Part shown: positions 8,834 to 17,955 of the stretch, piece by piece
Numbering within the stretch: the stretch's first letter is position 1
How the letters are laid out: each line of letters begins with the position of its first letter
DNA from: JACCZX01 sp963791315
Lineage (GTDB): Bacteria > Pseudomonadota > Gammaproteobacteria > Burkholderiales > Burkholderiaceae_F
DNA length: 64,000 bases
Direction: 5' to 3'
Assembly: GCA_963791315.1 (NCBI GenBank)
Contig: CAWBRQ010000005.1
Coordinates: 1 to 64,000, forward strand
Notes under the pieces: model-generated
The model's database searches: none
The model's input: the letters and a program-made list of their open reading frames with translations, nothing else
What the model was told of the DNA's origin: nothing
Program-made: the position numbers and the translations under genes

Positions 8834-9412
8834 CTAGGCGTCACTCCGCACATAGGGCAGGCCCGGGCTCCCTGCGCTTCCTGCAACCTTCAGCACTTCG
8901 TCGTAGGGCGATAGATATTCAATGACGGTCTTAAAAAGCTCTCGCAGCTTCTCCACGTCACTGTTCACTGAACCGGTGGACGAGTCGGTCTCAATCCTGA
9001 GCAGCGGCAGTTCTCCATCTTTCGGAATCGGAAGCACGCCGCGAAGATCGACCAGTGGCCAGGCCTTGGCCCACCTTGCCCCAAATGCTGCATGCATCGC
9101 TCTTTGCACGGCATCCGGATCGCGAATATCTACGGGCACGCCCTTGAATAGGTACTCGATCTTCGTCACGTAAGCGGGACCAAGACCCAGGTTCCTAACC
9201 ACGGTTGTTATATGGTGACCGCTAGCGTCCGTTGTCGTGTCCAGCCAGATCACCAGCCGAGGCCGAACCGAAAGCCTGTTGTGTTCACGCCCAACGCGGA
9301 TCTGAAAAAACGTAAATGCGACTGCAACGATCGCCACGATTGCCGTCGCGTGAGCATCAGCCCACGTCAGTGCACATCCCACACTGCCGCAAAGAGCGCT
9401 ACATGCGTTCAT
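8834..9412 (-). CDS. Hypothetical single-pass membrane protein
   Basis: A 192-residue protein of unknown function. It has a hydrophobic N-terminal helix at about residues 23-42 (AIVAIVAVAFTFFQI) and a soluble C-terminal domain rich in beta segments. The stretch RPRLVIWLDTTTDASG followed by VVRNLGLGPAYV recalls a family of small membrane proteins with an Ig-like or cupredoxin-like exposed region, but I cannot name it. It lies 29 bases upstream of mlaE on the same strand and might share its transcript. Its products appear neither lipid-modified nor cleaved. Confidence 0.6.
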   Translation of the reverse strand: MNACSALCGSVGCALTWADAHATAIVAIVAVAFTFFQIRVGREHNRLSVRPRLVIWLDTTTDASGHHITTVVRNLGLGPAYVTKIEYLFKGVPVDIRDPDAVQRAMHAAFGARWAKAWPLVDLRGVLPIPKDGELPLLRIETDSSTGSVNSDVEKLRELFKTVIEYLSPYDEVLKVAGSAGSPGLPYVRSDA

Positions 9413-9481
9413 CGGTCGGGCCTCAAAATGAAAGATGACGGCAATGTAGCGCCGCTTGGAGATCGAGCACGAACAGTCAGG

Positions 9482-9997
9482 TCACATAGCAGACGAAGCT
9501 CGTTCATCCCGATGACTTCGCCGCCGGCAGCTTTGAAGAATCCAAATCGTCAGTCCCGCCACCAACACCATGTCGGCGACGTTGAAGATGCCGGTTCGCA
9601 GCGGACCTATTCCGATGTTGATGAAGTCAACGACGTAGCCATCGTTGACGTACCGATCGATCAGATTGCTTGTGCCACCGGCGATCATCAGCGACAACGC
9701 AAGCGTCGTCGACCAGTGAGATTTTGGACGCACCACCGCATAGATCGTCAAGGAAATCAGCAACACGGCAATGCCTGCGCGCAAGACTGCGTCGCGCCAG
9801 CTCTTCGGAGCGTTCGCACCAAGGCTCAGAAACGCGCCGTGGTTGTGCGCAACCTGCAGGCGAACCGTAACCCCCAGCAGCTGAACAGACTGCGAGGCCG
9901 GCAGATATCGTTCGGCGTACCCCTTTGTCGTTTGATCGCATCCGACGCACGCCAGCACGACAAAGATCAACAGGAGCAGCCGTTTCATGTGACGCAT
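9482..9997 (-). CDS. lspA: Signal peptidase II-like protein
   Basis: Aspartyl peptidase that removes signal peptides from prolipoproteins in the inner membrane. About 171 residues with four hydrophobic helices. Conserved family blocks are DQTTK near the N-terminus, NLIDRYVNDGYVVDFI and FNVADMVLVAG; the last two hold the catalytic Asp pair. ATG at 9997 is chosen because GAGGTGG lies five bases upstream; an ATG three codons later is possible, while a start at 10033 would add a non-hydrophobic leader. LACVGC resembles a lipobox, so the first helix may itself look like a lipoprotein signal. It stands alone rather than next to ileS, so it may be a second copy. Confidence 0.82.
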   Translation of the reverse strand: MRHMKRLLLLIFVVLACVGCDQTTKGYAERYLPASQSVQLLGVTVRLQVAHNHGAFLSLGANAPKSWRDAVLRAGIAVLLISLTIYAVVRPKSHWSTTLALSLMIAGGTSNLIDRYVNDGYVVDFINIGIGPLRTGIFNVADMVLVAGLTIWILQSCRRRSHRDERASSAM

Positions 9998-10057
9998 CGA
10001 TCCACCTCTCGCGCACTCGCATAATGCACTCATCTATTCCTCTACTGAACCTTATCC

Positions 10058-10600
10058 ATGGCACTGGGCTCCACGATTTACAAGGCCGAGCTCTCCATCG
10101 CCGACATCTCGAGAGGCTATTACGCCGACCATGTTCTCTCGCTGGCACGCCATCCGTCCGAAACCGAAGAACGATTGATGACCCGCTTGCTGGCTTTCGC
10201 ACTGCACGCGCATGAAGACCTCAAGTTCGGGCGCGGGATATCGACAGACGACGAGCCCGACCTGTGGCAGAAGGATGCAACCGGAGTCATCGATCTGTGG
10301 ATCGATGTCGGGCTGCCGGATGAGCGGTCCGTCCGCAAGGCGTGTGGCCGTGCTGGTCGCGTCGTGGTACTGGCCTACGGCGGCCGCAAGCTCGACATGT
10401 GGTGGCAGCAAAACGCCGAAGCACTCGCTCGCAACCGCAACCTCGAAGTGGTCGCGATCTCGGCGGATGAGACATTGCAACTCGCCGCATTAGCGCAGCG
10501 ATCGATGCGGCTGTCTTGCACGGTTCAGGAAGGAAGTGCGTGGCTTGGTTCGGACCAGTCAGGCATCAATGTCGAAATCAAGCACCTGAAGCACGCGTAG
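10058..10600 (+). CDS. yaeQ: YaeQ family protein
   Basis: A 180-residue cytoplasmic protein of the YaeQ family, which has a PD-(D/E)XK nuclease-like fold; its biological role is unsettled. The N-terminal signature STIYKAELSIADISRGYY and the ARHPSETEERLMTRLLAFALHA block are typical, as are DLWIDVG and the Trp-containing WWQQ segment. Length is normal. Its TAG stop at 10598-10600 directly abuts the stop of the convergent permease. It is divergent from lspA across about 60 bases. Confidence 0.9.
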   Translation: MALGSTIYKAELSIADISRGYYADHVLSLARHPSETEERLMTRLLAFALHAHEDLKFGRGISTDDEPDLWQKDATGVIDLWIDVGLPDERSVRKACGRAGRVVVLAYGGRKLDMWWQQNAEALARNRNLEVVAISADETLQLAALAQRSMRLSCTVQEGSAWLGSDQSGINVEIKHLKHA

Positions 10601-11675
10601 CTAGCTCGCAGCAGTGGGTGTCTTCGCTGAGGGAGCCTGCTCAATCCACGTTTTCAGAAACGTGTACGCCACCGCGAGCACGACCGGGCCGACGAAAATG
10701 CCAAGCAAGCCGAACGCAAGAAAACCGCCGATCACGCCGACAAAAATCAGCAGCAGCGGCAGGTCGGCGCTGCGGCTCACCAGTACCGGACGCAGCACGG
10801 TGTCGAGCATGCTGGCCACGAAAGACCAAATCGCCAGGAATATTCCCCAGCCCGGATCGCCGTTCCAAAACACCCAGATGACCGCAGGAATCAACAGGAC
10901 CAGCATGCCGATCTGCGAAATGCACAGCACGAACAAGACGGCGGTCAGGATGCCCGCAAACGGAACACCTGCGGCAGCCAAACCGATTCCGCCCAGCGCC
11001 GGCTTGAATGATCGCGGTTAGTCCGACACCTAATGCGACACCGCGGATTGCGTGCGCGGCCAACATGATCAGCGACTCACCCTGTTTTCCACCGACCCGG
11101 AACCCGAACTGCAGCAAAGTGGCGGCGTATTTCTCACCATTGAGGTACATGAAGGCAGCGAAGACGGGAATGAGGACGAGCTGCGCGATCACATAACCTG
11201 CGGTTCCGATCTCGGCAAAAAGCCAGGCGGTCAGTCCACTCGCATAAGGACCCAGCTGCGCCAGGAACGCCTCGATGCCCGCGGCGCGCGTTCGCAACCA
11301 AGCGGCTGATAGTTCCGGCCCGATAAGCGGAATTTGCGCCACCCAGTGAGGCAGCGGCGGTATCGCCATATTCGTGATCGACCGTATCTGATCGGCGATT
11401 TCGTCGGCATGGGCCACCACCGCACCCACACCGAGGGTCAGTGGAATGACGAACACCAACACCAGCATCAGAATCATCGAAGCGGCCGCGAGACTGCGCC
11501 TGTTGAACAGCCGCCGCTGCATCCGCATCAGCAAAGGCCACGTCACGACGACAATCGTCGTCGCCCAGATTCCGGCAGCAACGAACGGCCGCGCGATCCA
11601 CAGTGCAGCGGCGATCAATACGCCGATGCACAGCACGCCAAGCAGCGTTCGGGTCAGGTCACGACGTTCGGTCAT
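10601..11675 (-). CDS. AI-2E family transporter (frameshifted)
   Basis: A multi-helix inner-membrane protein of the AI-2E/PerM family (YdiK-like), about 357 residues after repair. Members export small molecules or exchange ions; the substrate here is unknown. The N-terminal frame from ATG at 11675 covers the first helices and the soluble region (DQIRSITNMAIPPLPHWV), then loses phase after GVGLTAIIQAG. The remaining family core (LAAAGVPFAGILTAVLFV, GIFLAIWSFVASMLDTVLRP, GVIGGFLAFGLLGIFVGPV) continues in the next frame to TAG at 10601. Deleting one base in the GCCGGC at about 10,998-11,003 rejoins the frames. Probably a sequencing insertion. Confidence 0.85.
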
Positions 11676-11729
11676 GGGATCGAGCCGATTCTGACAGTGT
11701 CGGGCAACCAGCGCGACGTCGCGACCGAC

Positions 11730-12770
11730 TTACATATGGTCTTGTTCAGCTTGGACCTTGAACTCAGGCAAGTCGAACGCCTCCGCCAAGAGCTCGTAAC
11801 AACGCACGCGTGCGGCGAGATCCCACGCGTGCGTTGCAATCATGACTTCGTCGGCTTGCGTTCGCGCGACGATGTCCTCGATGCGAGCGCGGACCTGTTC
11901 GGGCGTGCCTACAATTTGGAGCTTCTTGTACGAAGCGACAAGCGCCTGTTCCTCGGGCGTGTACACGTGCGCCATCGCTTCATCCGGGCTCGGCATGCGA
12001 CCGGGATGCCCACGTCTGAGCTGAACAAACGAAAGCAGCGCCGACGATGCCATGCGCTGAGCCGCTGCCTCGGTGTCAGCACAAAAAACAGAGAGCGCGA
12101 GGATCGCGTGCGGCTTGTCGAGCACGCCATTCATCGAAAACTGGGCGCGATAGGCACGCATCGCGGGCTCGGGCGGATCCGGACTGAAGTGCCCTGCGAA
12201 AGCGAACGCGACACCCATTTGCGCGGCCAGCTTCGCGCCGTAGTCGCTCGACCCGAGGATATAGAGCGGTGGCAGCGGTCTATCGTCGGGAATCGCACGC
12301 ACAGCGCGGAACGGATGATCCGGCGGAAACTCCCCGCTGCCCCAAGCAAGGAGCTCGCTCAACAGTTCGAGAAAGTCATCGGCTGTGAGCGCCGCGCGCG
12401 AGCGGCGTAGCGCAAGCGCAGTTAGACCGTCGGTACCCGGAGCGCGACCGAGGCCAAGGTCGATACGACCGGGATGCAGTGCGTCGAGCAGCTTGTATGA
12501 CTCCGCCACCTTCAGCGGCGAGTGATTTGGAAGCATCACGCCACCCGCGCCGAGTCGGATCCGCGTCGTCATCGAGCCGACGTGCGCGATCAAAATCTCG
12601 GGGCTCGTGCTCGCAATGCCCGGCATATTGTGGTGTTCGGCGTACCAGAGCCGCGTGTAGCCGAAGTGCTCGACGGCTTTCGCAAGCTCCCCGGCGTTGC
12701 GGAGCGCAGCGACGCTTGTGCCTCCGCGTATGAGCGGAACGAGGTCGAGTACCGAAAAGGAAAGCGCCAT
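11730..12770 (-). CDS. LLM-class flavin-dependent oxidoreductase
   Basis: A 346-residue bacterial-luciferase-like monooxygenase using reduced FMN or F420. Family features are RLWYAEHHNMPGIASTSPEI at the N-terminus (split here into its two halves RLWYAEHHN and ASTSPE), RIRLGAGGVMLPNHSP, and GRIDLGLGRAPGTD. The C-terminal IVGTPEQVRARIEDIV block is the usual phosphate-binding end. The pattern matches the MsnO8 group. The substrate is unknown, and the neighbours (permease, glycosyltransferase) give no hint. It is on the same strand as the downstream AI-2E permease, with a 54-base gap. No signal peptide is present. Confidence 0.9.
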   Translation of the reverse strand: MALSFSVLDLVPLIRGGTSVAALRNAGELAKAVEHFGYTRLWYAEHHNMPGIASTSPEILIAHVGSMTTRIRLGAGGVMLPNHSPLKVAESYKLLDALHPGRIDLGLGRAPGTDGLTALALRRSRAALTADDFLELLSELLAWGSGEFPPDHPFRAVRAIPDDRPLPPLYILGSSDYGAKLAAQMGVAFAFAGHFSPDPPEPAMRAYRAQFSMNGVLDKPHAILALSVFCADTEAAAQRMASSALLSFVQLRRGHPGRMPSPDEAMAHVYTPEEQALVASYKKLQIVGTPEQVRARIEDIVARTQADEVMIATHAWDLAARVRCYELLAEAFDLPEFKVQAEQDHM

Positions 12771-12916
12771 GCCGCTCCGTTCACATCAGCGCGCTAGGTC
12801 GCGAGAGCTGTTATCTTCGAACTGCCTGTCGTGCACGCCTGACAAGTGTAGACAAGCGCTCTTGCAGATCTCGCCCGGCCGTGTGGACGGCGCTGATGCG
12901 CCGCGGATAGGTCTCG

Positions 12917-14317
12917 TCAGGCCTTCTTGGCGCGGGGCCGCATCAGGCCCATCAAATAGCCGGCGATGCGCGCGGGCTGCAGCAGCAGGCTGTAGCCGAA
13001 TGTGTAGACGACCAGTCCGCGTACGTTGCGCCGGATCTTCAGCCCGTGAGCGTGGAACATCGAGCGCATTAAAAAGAAGATCGCGGCATTCATCAACAGC
13101 ACAGCGGGCAGCAACATCACTGCGAGTGGGCCCATCAGCAGGTTGCTGCTGTACGCCACCGACAAGATGAGACCGGGGACGAAGGCGAGTGTGAATGCCA
13201 GATCAGTCCATGGAAACAACAGGTGCCACACGACAAAGAACATTGTCTTGCGCTTGACCAGTTCGGTCGGCAGCTCGCGCAGCGCGCGCAACGTCGCCCG
13301 GGCGTGACGCAGGCGCTGCCGGAAAAACGACATCATGTCCGCCGGCACGATCACGAAGCAGCAGGCGTCTTCGGCGAAGCCAACGCGCCAGCCACGCTGC
13401 AGCAGATCCCAGGTCAACAGCACTTCTTCGCCAACGTCCGAACGCCAGCCCCCAACTTCCTTCAGTGCCACACGGTCGTAGATCGTGAATGCCGCTTCGG
13501 CGACCACCGTTCCTTGATATTGCGACTGCATGCGCTTCATCGACGCCAGTCCGTGGAAGTAGTCCCACTCCTGCGCGCGCGTCAGCCAATTCTCGCGTGA
13601 GTTGCGAACGAGCACACAGCCGGAGATCGCTCGCACATCCTTTTCGGAGGCGACGTAGCGTTCGACCATGCTCCATAGCGCATCGCCGAACAGGATCGCA
13701 TCGGCGTCGAGCGTGACGATCAGGTCATGCTGCGCCGTTTCGAGCGCACGGTTAAGCGCCGCCGCCTTTCCGCGGCCTTTGGTCTGGCGCAGCACCTTGA
13801 TCCATCGGTAACCCATACCGCGCACGATGTGCGCTGTGTGATCGGTCGAGGCGTCGTCGATCAAAATGACTTCGAACGGTCCCGGATACTCCTGGCGGCG
13901 AATGCTTTCAATCGTCTCGGCAATCGATTGACCCTGCCCGCGCACATACATCAGCACCGACAGCGCCGGATATTTCGCGAGCGCGCGGCGCGGCGGACGG
14001 CGGTCCGTCAGCAGGCTGACGACGACGAACATGTTGACCAAGCCCGGTATCAGCGCGATACCGACGATGAAGAAGATCGCTGCACCGAATCCAACGGCAT
14101 CCGCCAGCGCGTCAAACCAGAACGTGGAAGCCCATGTCGTGAATGCGAACCAAAGCACGGTGACAGCGGTGACGGCAATCAACTGCAGCCGCTGCCACGG
14201 CTCTGCGCTTCGCAGCCGCGGCAAGTCAATCAGCGACGCCCGCGGCCGAACTTCTGCAGCACGAGCAACAGCCACGGACGGACGGGACTTGGACGGTCGG
14301 GGGGCGGGACTCGACAT
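12917..14317 (-). CDS. Membrane glycosyltransferase, family 2 (PgaC/BcsA-like)
   Basis: A 466-residue processive-type glycosyltransferase. Two N-terminal membrane helices (about 48-66 and 75-105) precede the GT-A domain. There the nucleotide-binding Asp pair (LIDDAST), the DAD of TLDADAILFGD, the catalytic region GEEVLLTW and RQRLRHARA (in the place of QxxRW) are all present. Several C-terminal helices form the membrane channel region. The layout resembles PgaC, which makes poly-N-acetylglucosamine, but no pgaA, pgaB or pgaD is nearby, so the polymer is unknown. The Arg/Pro-rich N-terminal tail of about 40 residues is cytoplasmic. It is followed by about 150 bases without a gene before the LLM gene. 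Confidence 0.88.
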   Translation of the reverse strand: MSSPAPRPSKSRPSVAVARAAEVRPRASLIDLPRLRSAEPWQRLQLIAVTAVTVLWFAFTTWASTFWFDALADAVGFGAAIFFIVGIALIPGLVNMFVVVSLLTDRRPPRRALAKYPALSVLMYVRGQGQSIAETIESIRRQEYPGPFEVILIDDASTDHTAHIVRGMGYRWIKVLRQTKGRGKAAALNRALETAQHDLIVTLDADAILFGDALWSMVERYVASEKDVRAISGCVLVRNSRENWLTRAQEWDYFHGLASMKRMQSQYQGTVVAEAAFTIYDRVALKEVGGWRSDVGEEVLLTWDLLQRGWRVGFAEDACCFVIVPADMMSFFRQRLRHARATLRALRELPTELVKRKTMFFVVWHLLFPWTDLAFTLAFVPGLILSVAYSSNLLMGPLAVMLLPAVLLMNAAIFFLMRSMFHAHGLKIRRNVRGLVVYTFGYSLLLQPARIAGYLMGLMRPRAKKA

Positions 14318-14440
14318 TCCGCTTTCTACCGTTACCAGCGAAGGCGCACGGCCGGAAAAGCGGCGAGGAAGGTGTCGATACTGGCGTTGAACCCGCTTGA
14401 GCCGCCCCGGGAGGCAGCCAAACGGCGTAGCTTGCCCTTT

Positions 14441-14464
14441 TCGAGCGATCGACTGGCCGCTCGA
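14441..14464. terminator. Weak hairpin after the multi-rhodanese gene
   Basis: A 7-bp stem (TCGAGCG and its complement) with a 10-base loop lies just beyond the stop of the rhodanese gene. There is no T run in its direction, so the terminator role is only suggested by position. Confidence 0.3.
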
Positions 14465-14471
14465 GCAGTAA

Positions 14472-16118
14472 TTACATCAACAACACCTTCACATCCGGAT
14501 AGCCCATTAGCTTCAGAATGAAGTAGTTGGCGGCCGCTTCACCCGGATCATCGGAAAAGCTCACCAGCTCGGCATATCTTGGAACTCCCGCCTTCACGAG
14601 AATGTTCCAGATGTCCTTCGCGGCCTTCGGCCTGCCGTCGGCATTCAATAGGTCGGTGTAAGGCACATGAACCACCTTGCCATCCGGAGCTTTCGCAGGC
14701 ACGGTCTTGCCCGAAGCGATAAAGATCTTCGGATACAGCCCCTGCGTGCTCTTCGCGTCTGCAATCAGCGTGTTCTTGCGCGCGCTCGTCGGGTAGGTCG
14801 TCGTGGGAATCGACAAATCCCCTGGCCCCTTCTTTGGGCCGACAGCGGTCGGATCCTTGGTTACTTCAAGACCAAGCTCCAGCCATTTATCGATCGAGTC
14901 CATGAACACGGACACACGCTTCTGTCCCAGACTCTCCAGCACGAAGAAGGCCAGCGCCGAGCTTGCGTTCAAGGCGGCGTCGGAGATCACCACCGCTTCA
15001 TGCGACGCATTGACCCCGGCTTGACCGAGAATCTCAGCGAGCTTCTCGGGGTTGTTCACATTGCTTTTGAATACGTCCGCCGGGATGTTCAGTGCATACG
15101 GCATGTGGCCCTGCTTGAACACGTCGGCAGGCCGCACGTCGACCACGCTGACTCGTGAGACGTCGTACGTCCGCATCATCTTCCCGTTCCACGTCTTCAG
15201 CCAGTTTGTGTCACGCATCAGCAGCGGGGCATCGTAGGTCCAGTACGGAAGACCTCGTTCGTCCTGCAGCCAACCCAGCTCGGACTCCTGGTAAAGCTTG
15301 ACCTTGGGGTAATCAGCAATGAACCTAAGTGCGAAGAACGGCACGCTCGCGGCGATTCCGCCGCCGCAATACGTGTAGACCTGCTGGTCTGGCTTGACCC
15401 CCAGATAGGTCGCCATCCGCTTGATCTCGTCGGCGGACTTGAAAGTCTTGTCGGCGTTAAAGAAATCAACACTCGGCAGCATGATGCCGTTCGGGATGTG
15501 ACCCGGCCGGTCAAAGAAAGCGGTCTCGCCAAAGTGCCAGCTGGCGTCGAGCGCCTCGACTAACGCATTGTTCTTCGTGTCACCGCTTGCAGTGAGAAAC
15601 TCCGGCAGTTTGACTCTTGCGTTGTCGTTGATCTTCGTGACGCGGAAAGATCCTTTCTGCGGCGCAGGTGTTGGATCTTTCGTTACCGCTCCTCCACCGG
15701 CGCGCCATTTCGAGAGCCCACCATCGAGGACAAGAAGATCCTTCGGCGGGTACCCGTAGTAGTACAGGTCGTAGAAGAGTCTGGTGGCCATGAAGGAGCC
15801 GCCCTGGTCGTAAATCAGAATCTTCTTTCCACGACTTACACCCACCGATTGCAGGCGCTGTTCCATTTCCGGCACCGAAGCTTCCTGTGCGCCATAGCTG
15901 AACAGGTCGACATTGATCGCGCCCGGAATGTGTTGCGTCTTGTACAGCTGGGCGGGCGACGCATCCAGTATCAGAAGATCTGCGTTTTTGATGTTCTGCT
16001 CGAGCCAGCTGACGCTAACAAGATTGCCGTTGATGCCATCGGCAGCCATCGACGGCGTCACCAAACACACGCAACCTGCGATCAAGATCAGCAAGCAAGA
16101 CTTGAATAGCTTCAACAT
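14472..16118 (-). CDS. Secreted multi-domain rhodanese-like protein
   Basis: About 548 residues with a Sec signal peptide ending near AAD, so periplasmic. It holds three clear rhodanese-like units (about 35-150, 165-300, 320-430) and a fourth weaker one (about 470-548). In the loop where the catalytic Cys should sit, unit 1 has YDQGGSFMATR (no Cys), unit 2 has YTYCGGGIAAS (Cys kept) and unit 3 has VISDAALNASS (no Cys). At most one active site is therefore present. The start at 16118 follows a GGGGGAAA run; an upstream ATG at 16169 would add residues before the signal peptide. Sulfur-transferase activity on thiosulfate or a persulfide is likely but unproven. No sulfur genes adjoin it. Confidence 0.82.
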   Translation of the reverse strand: MLKLFKSCLLILIAGCVCLVTPSMAADGINGNLVSVSWLEQNIKNADLLILDASPAQLYKTQHIPGAINVDLFSYGAQEASVPEMEQRLQSVGVSRGKKILIYDQGGSFMATRLFYDLYYYGYPPKDLLVLDGGLSKWRAGGGAVTKDPTPAPQKGSFRVTKINDNARVKLPEFLTASGDTKNNALVEALDASWHFGETAFFDRPGHIPNGIMLPSVDFFNADKTFKSADEIKRMATYLGVKPDQQVYTYCGGGIAASVPFFALRFIADYPKVKLYQESELGWLQDERGLPYWTYDAPLLMRDTNWLKTWNGKMMRTYDVSRVSVVDVRPADVFKQGHMPYALNIPADVFKSNVNNPEKLAEILGQAGVNASHEAVVISDAALNASSALAFFVLESLGQKRVSVFMDSIDKWLELGLEVTKDPTAVGPKKGPGDLSIPTTTYPTSARKNTLIADAKSTQGLYPKIFIASGKTVPAKAPDGKVVHVPYTDLLNADGRPKAAKDIWNILVKAGVPRYAELVSFSDDPGEAAANYFILKLMGYPDVKVLLM

Positions 16119-16351
16119 TGTTTCCCCCGCCCCGTGAACAGCCACAGTAACCGGCGCGCGGTCGCACAACTACCTGATTGCGACAAGCTGCGAGTGCTCG
16201 CGATCCGGCTGCGCTAGGGGCGGACGAGCTACGGCAGCGGGAGGAAGCTGTTGCGCCGGCTCTGCGAAGCCGACAACGCGCGTTCAGGCGCCGGTTGGCG
16301 ATCCAGATGCCGCGACGACCCTTACCTTCAAATTCGTCTCGTCTGATCGGG

Positions 16352-17320
16352 TCAGAACCAGCTGGACTTGTCGACCACGTTTCTGAGCGGCTGCCCCGCC
16401 ATGAAGCGACGGCAGTTATCGGAAAGAATGTCATAACGCCGATCATCGAGATATGGACCATAGCCCGCTGTGTGCGGAGTGATCAGCACGCCCGGTGTGG
16501 TCCACAGCGGATGATCCGCGGGCAGTGGCTCATGTTCGAACACATCGAGCGCGGCCCCCGCGATATCGCCTGCGTTAAGCGCAGCGACGAGGTCGTCAAG
16601 GCGCGTCGTCATGCCGCGTCCAATATTGATGAAGAAGGCACTGCGCTTCATCCGCTTGAACCGCGCGCGGTTCATGAAGCCTTCGGTGGAGGGCGTATGC
16701 GGAACAGTCAGGATCACGAAGTCGGCACGCGGCAGCAGTGAGTCAAGTGCTTCCTCTGGATGCAGTTCCGCCACGCCCGACGGCGCCTCTCGGCGCCGCG
16801 AATCGATCCCCAGCACACTCATCCCGAAGGCAGCAGCCAGCCGCGCGGTCTCCGCGCCGATACCTCCGACACCAACAATCAGCGCCGTCGCCTCCGGCAG
16901 GTGGATGACGCCGGTGTCGTGCGGCGCCGGTTGCCACTCGCGCTTCAGTTGTTGCGGCAGATACCGATGCAGCCCGCGCGCGAAGGCGAGCACGAATGCC
17001 ATGATGTGCGCGCCGATATGATCATTGAAGATCTCGCGGAAATTTGTCACCACCGCGGGATGTGCGATCAACTCGGGGTAGTACCAACCAGCGGGAGGCG
17101 CGGCCTGCGGCGCCTGAATCCAACGCAACCGCGAAGCCGCGCGCAACAGAGCCGGCGACACCGTGCCAAACGCTGCATCGGCCCGTGCAATGGCTGCCGC
17201 GGCTTCGGCTTCATTCTCGGCGACGACGACCGACACATCTGGTTGGGCGGAGGCCAAGCGCTTCGCCCATTCGCGTGTGGTCGACGTCTGTGGCGGCAGC
17301 ATCAGAAGAGTCGTTGTCAT
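16352..17320 (-). CDS. NAD-dependent D-2-hydroxyacid dehydrogenase family protein
   Basis: About 322 residues. The Rossmann motif VGVGGIGAETA is followed by the active-site Arg in NIGRGMTTRL, Glu in FEHEPLP and His in ITPHTAGYG. It is closest in style to the GhrA/phosphoglycerate dehydrogenase-like group that reduces 2-keto acids; the substrate cannot be named. GTG at 17332 is an alternative start four codons upstream of ATG 17320. It has no operon partner; about 230 bases without a gene separate it from the rhodanese gene, and I see no other feature there. Confidence 0.88.
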   Translation of the reverse strand: MTTTLLMLPPQTSTTREWAKRLASAQPDVSVVVAENEAEAAAAIARADAAFGTVSPALLRAASRLRWIQAPQAAPPAGWYYPELIAHPAVVTNFREIFNDHIGAHIMAFVLAFARGLHRYLPQQLKREWQPAPHDTGVIHLPEATALIVGVGGIGAETARLAAAFGMSVLGIDSRRREAPSGVAELHPEEALDSLLPRADFVILTVPHTPSTEGFMNRARFKRMKRSAFFINIGRGMTTRLDDLVAALNAGDIAGAALDVFEHEPLPADHPLWTTPGVLITPHTAGYGPYLDDRRYDILSDNCRRFMAGQPLRNVVDKSSWF

Positions 17321-17485
17321 TTGTCGAGACACTACGCGTTTCTAAACCGCGCGAAAATGTAGAACCAAGCGAGACTGGTGGCCATGTCGCCTGCGTCCAC
17401 GGCGCCAACTATGATCGCGAGCTCGAAGCCATTTATTAATCAAGACAGCGCAATCGAGATTGCATATGTTCCGCGGAGCCGCCCA

Positions 17486-17932
17486 ATGTTGATAGTTATC
17501 GTCGCGTGTCTGCTCCTTATCTCGCTGACGACTCTAATTCACTACGAAGTGCTGCGCGGGCTGCACGTGGGACTTCCGCGACTTCGCATTCCCATACGCA
17601 CCAAGCTGCTGGTCGTCATCTTCGGGGCGTTCCTTGCTCACGCGTTGGAGATTGCACTCTATGGCGTATCACTGTTCACGTTGATTCATTACTTGCACGT
17701 CGGCAACCTCCATGGTGAACGAGCAACAACTTTTCTCGAGTGCCTTTACTTCTCGGCAGAAACGTACACGTCGCTTGGCTTGGGAGATGTTGCCCCGGTG
17801 GGGTCGGTGCGGCTTATGGCGGGGGTCGAAGCTCTGAACGGCCTGCTGCTGATCGCTTGGTCTGCATCCTTCACTTACTTGTCGATGGAAAAATTCTGGC
17901 CGTCCCGCCCGGAGCATCAACCGGATCGATGA
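17486..17932 (+). CDS. Two-helix ion channel protein (Kch-like)
   Basis: About 148 residues with an N-terminal helix, a second membrane stretch and a pore loop followed by a last helix. The pore sequence FSAETYTSLGLGDVAP resembles the potassium selectivity filter, with GLGD replacing the canonical GYGD. Small channels of this type (Ion_trans_2 family) occur widely in proteobacteria with unknown gating. ATG at 17486 starts directly before the first helix (MLIVIVACLLLIS); an in-frame ATG at 17378 would add 36 non-hydrophobic residues and seems less likely. No regulatory domain follows. Confidence 0.75.
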   Translation: MLIVIVACLLLISLTTLIHYEVLRGLHVGLPRLRIPIRTKLLVVIFGAFLAHALEIALYGVSLFTLIHYLHVGNLHGERATTFLECLYFSAETYTSLGLGDVAPVGSVRLMAGVEALNGLLLIAWSASFTYLSMEKFWPSRPEHQPDR

Positions 17933-17955
17933 ACGGCGTGCAGTCTGCGTCGCAC

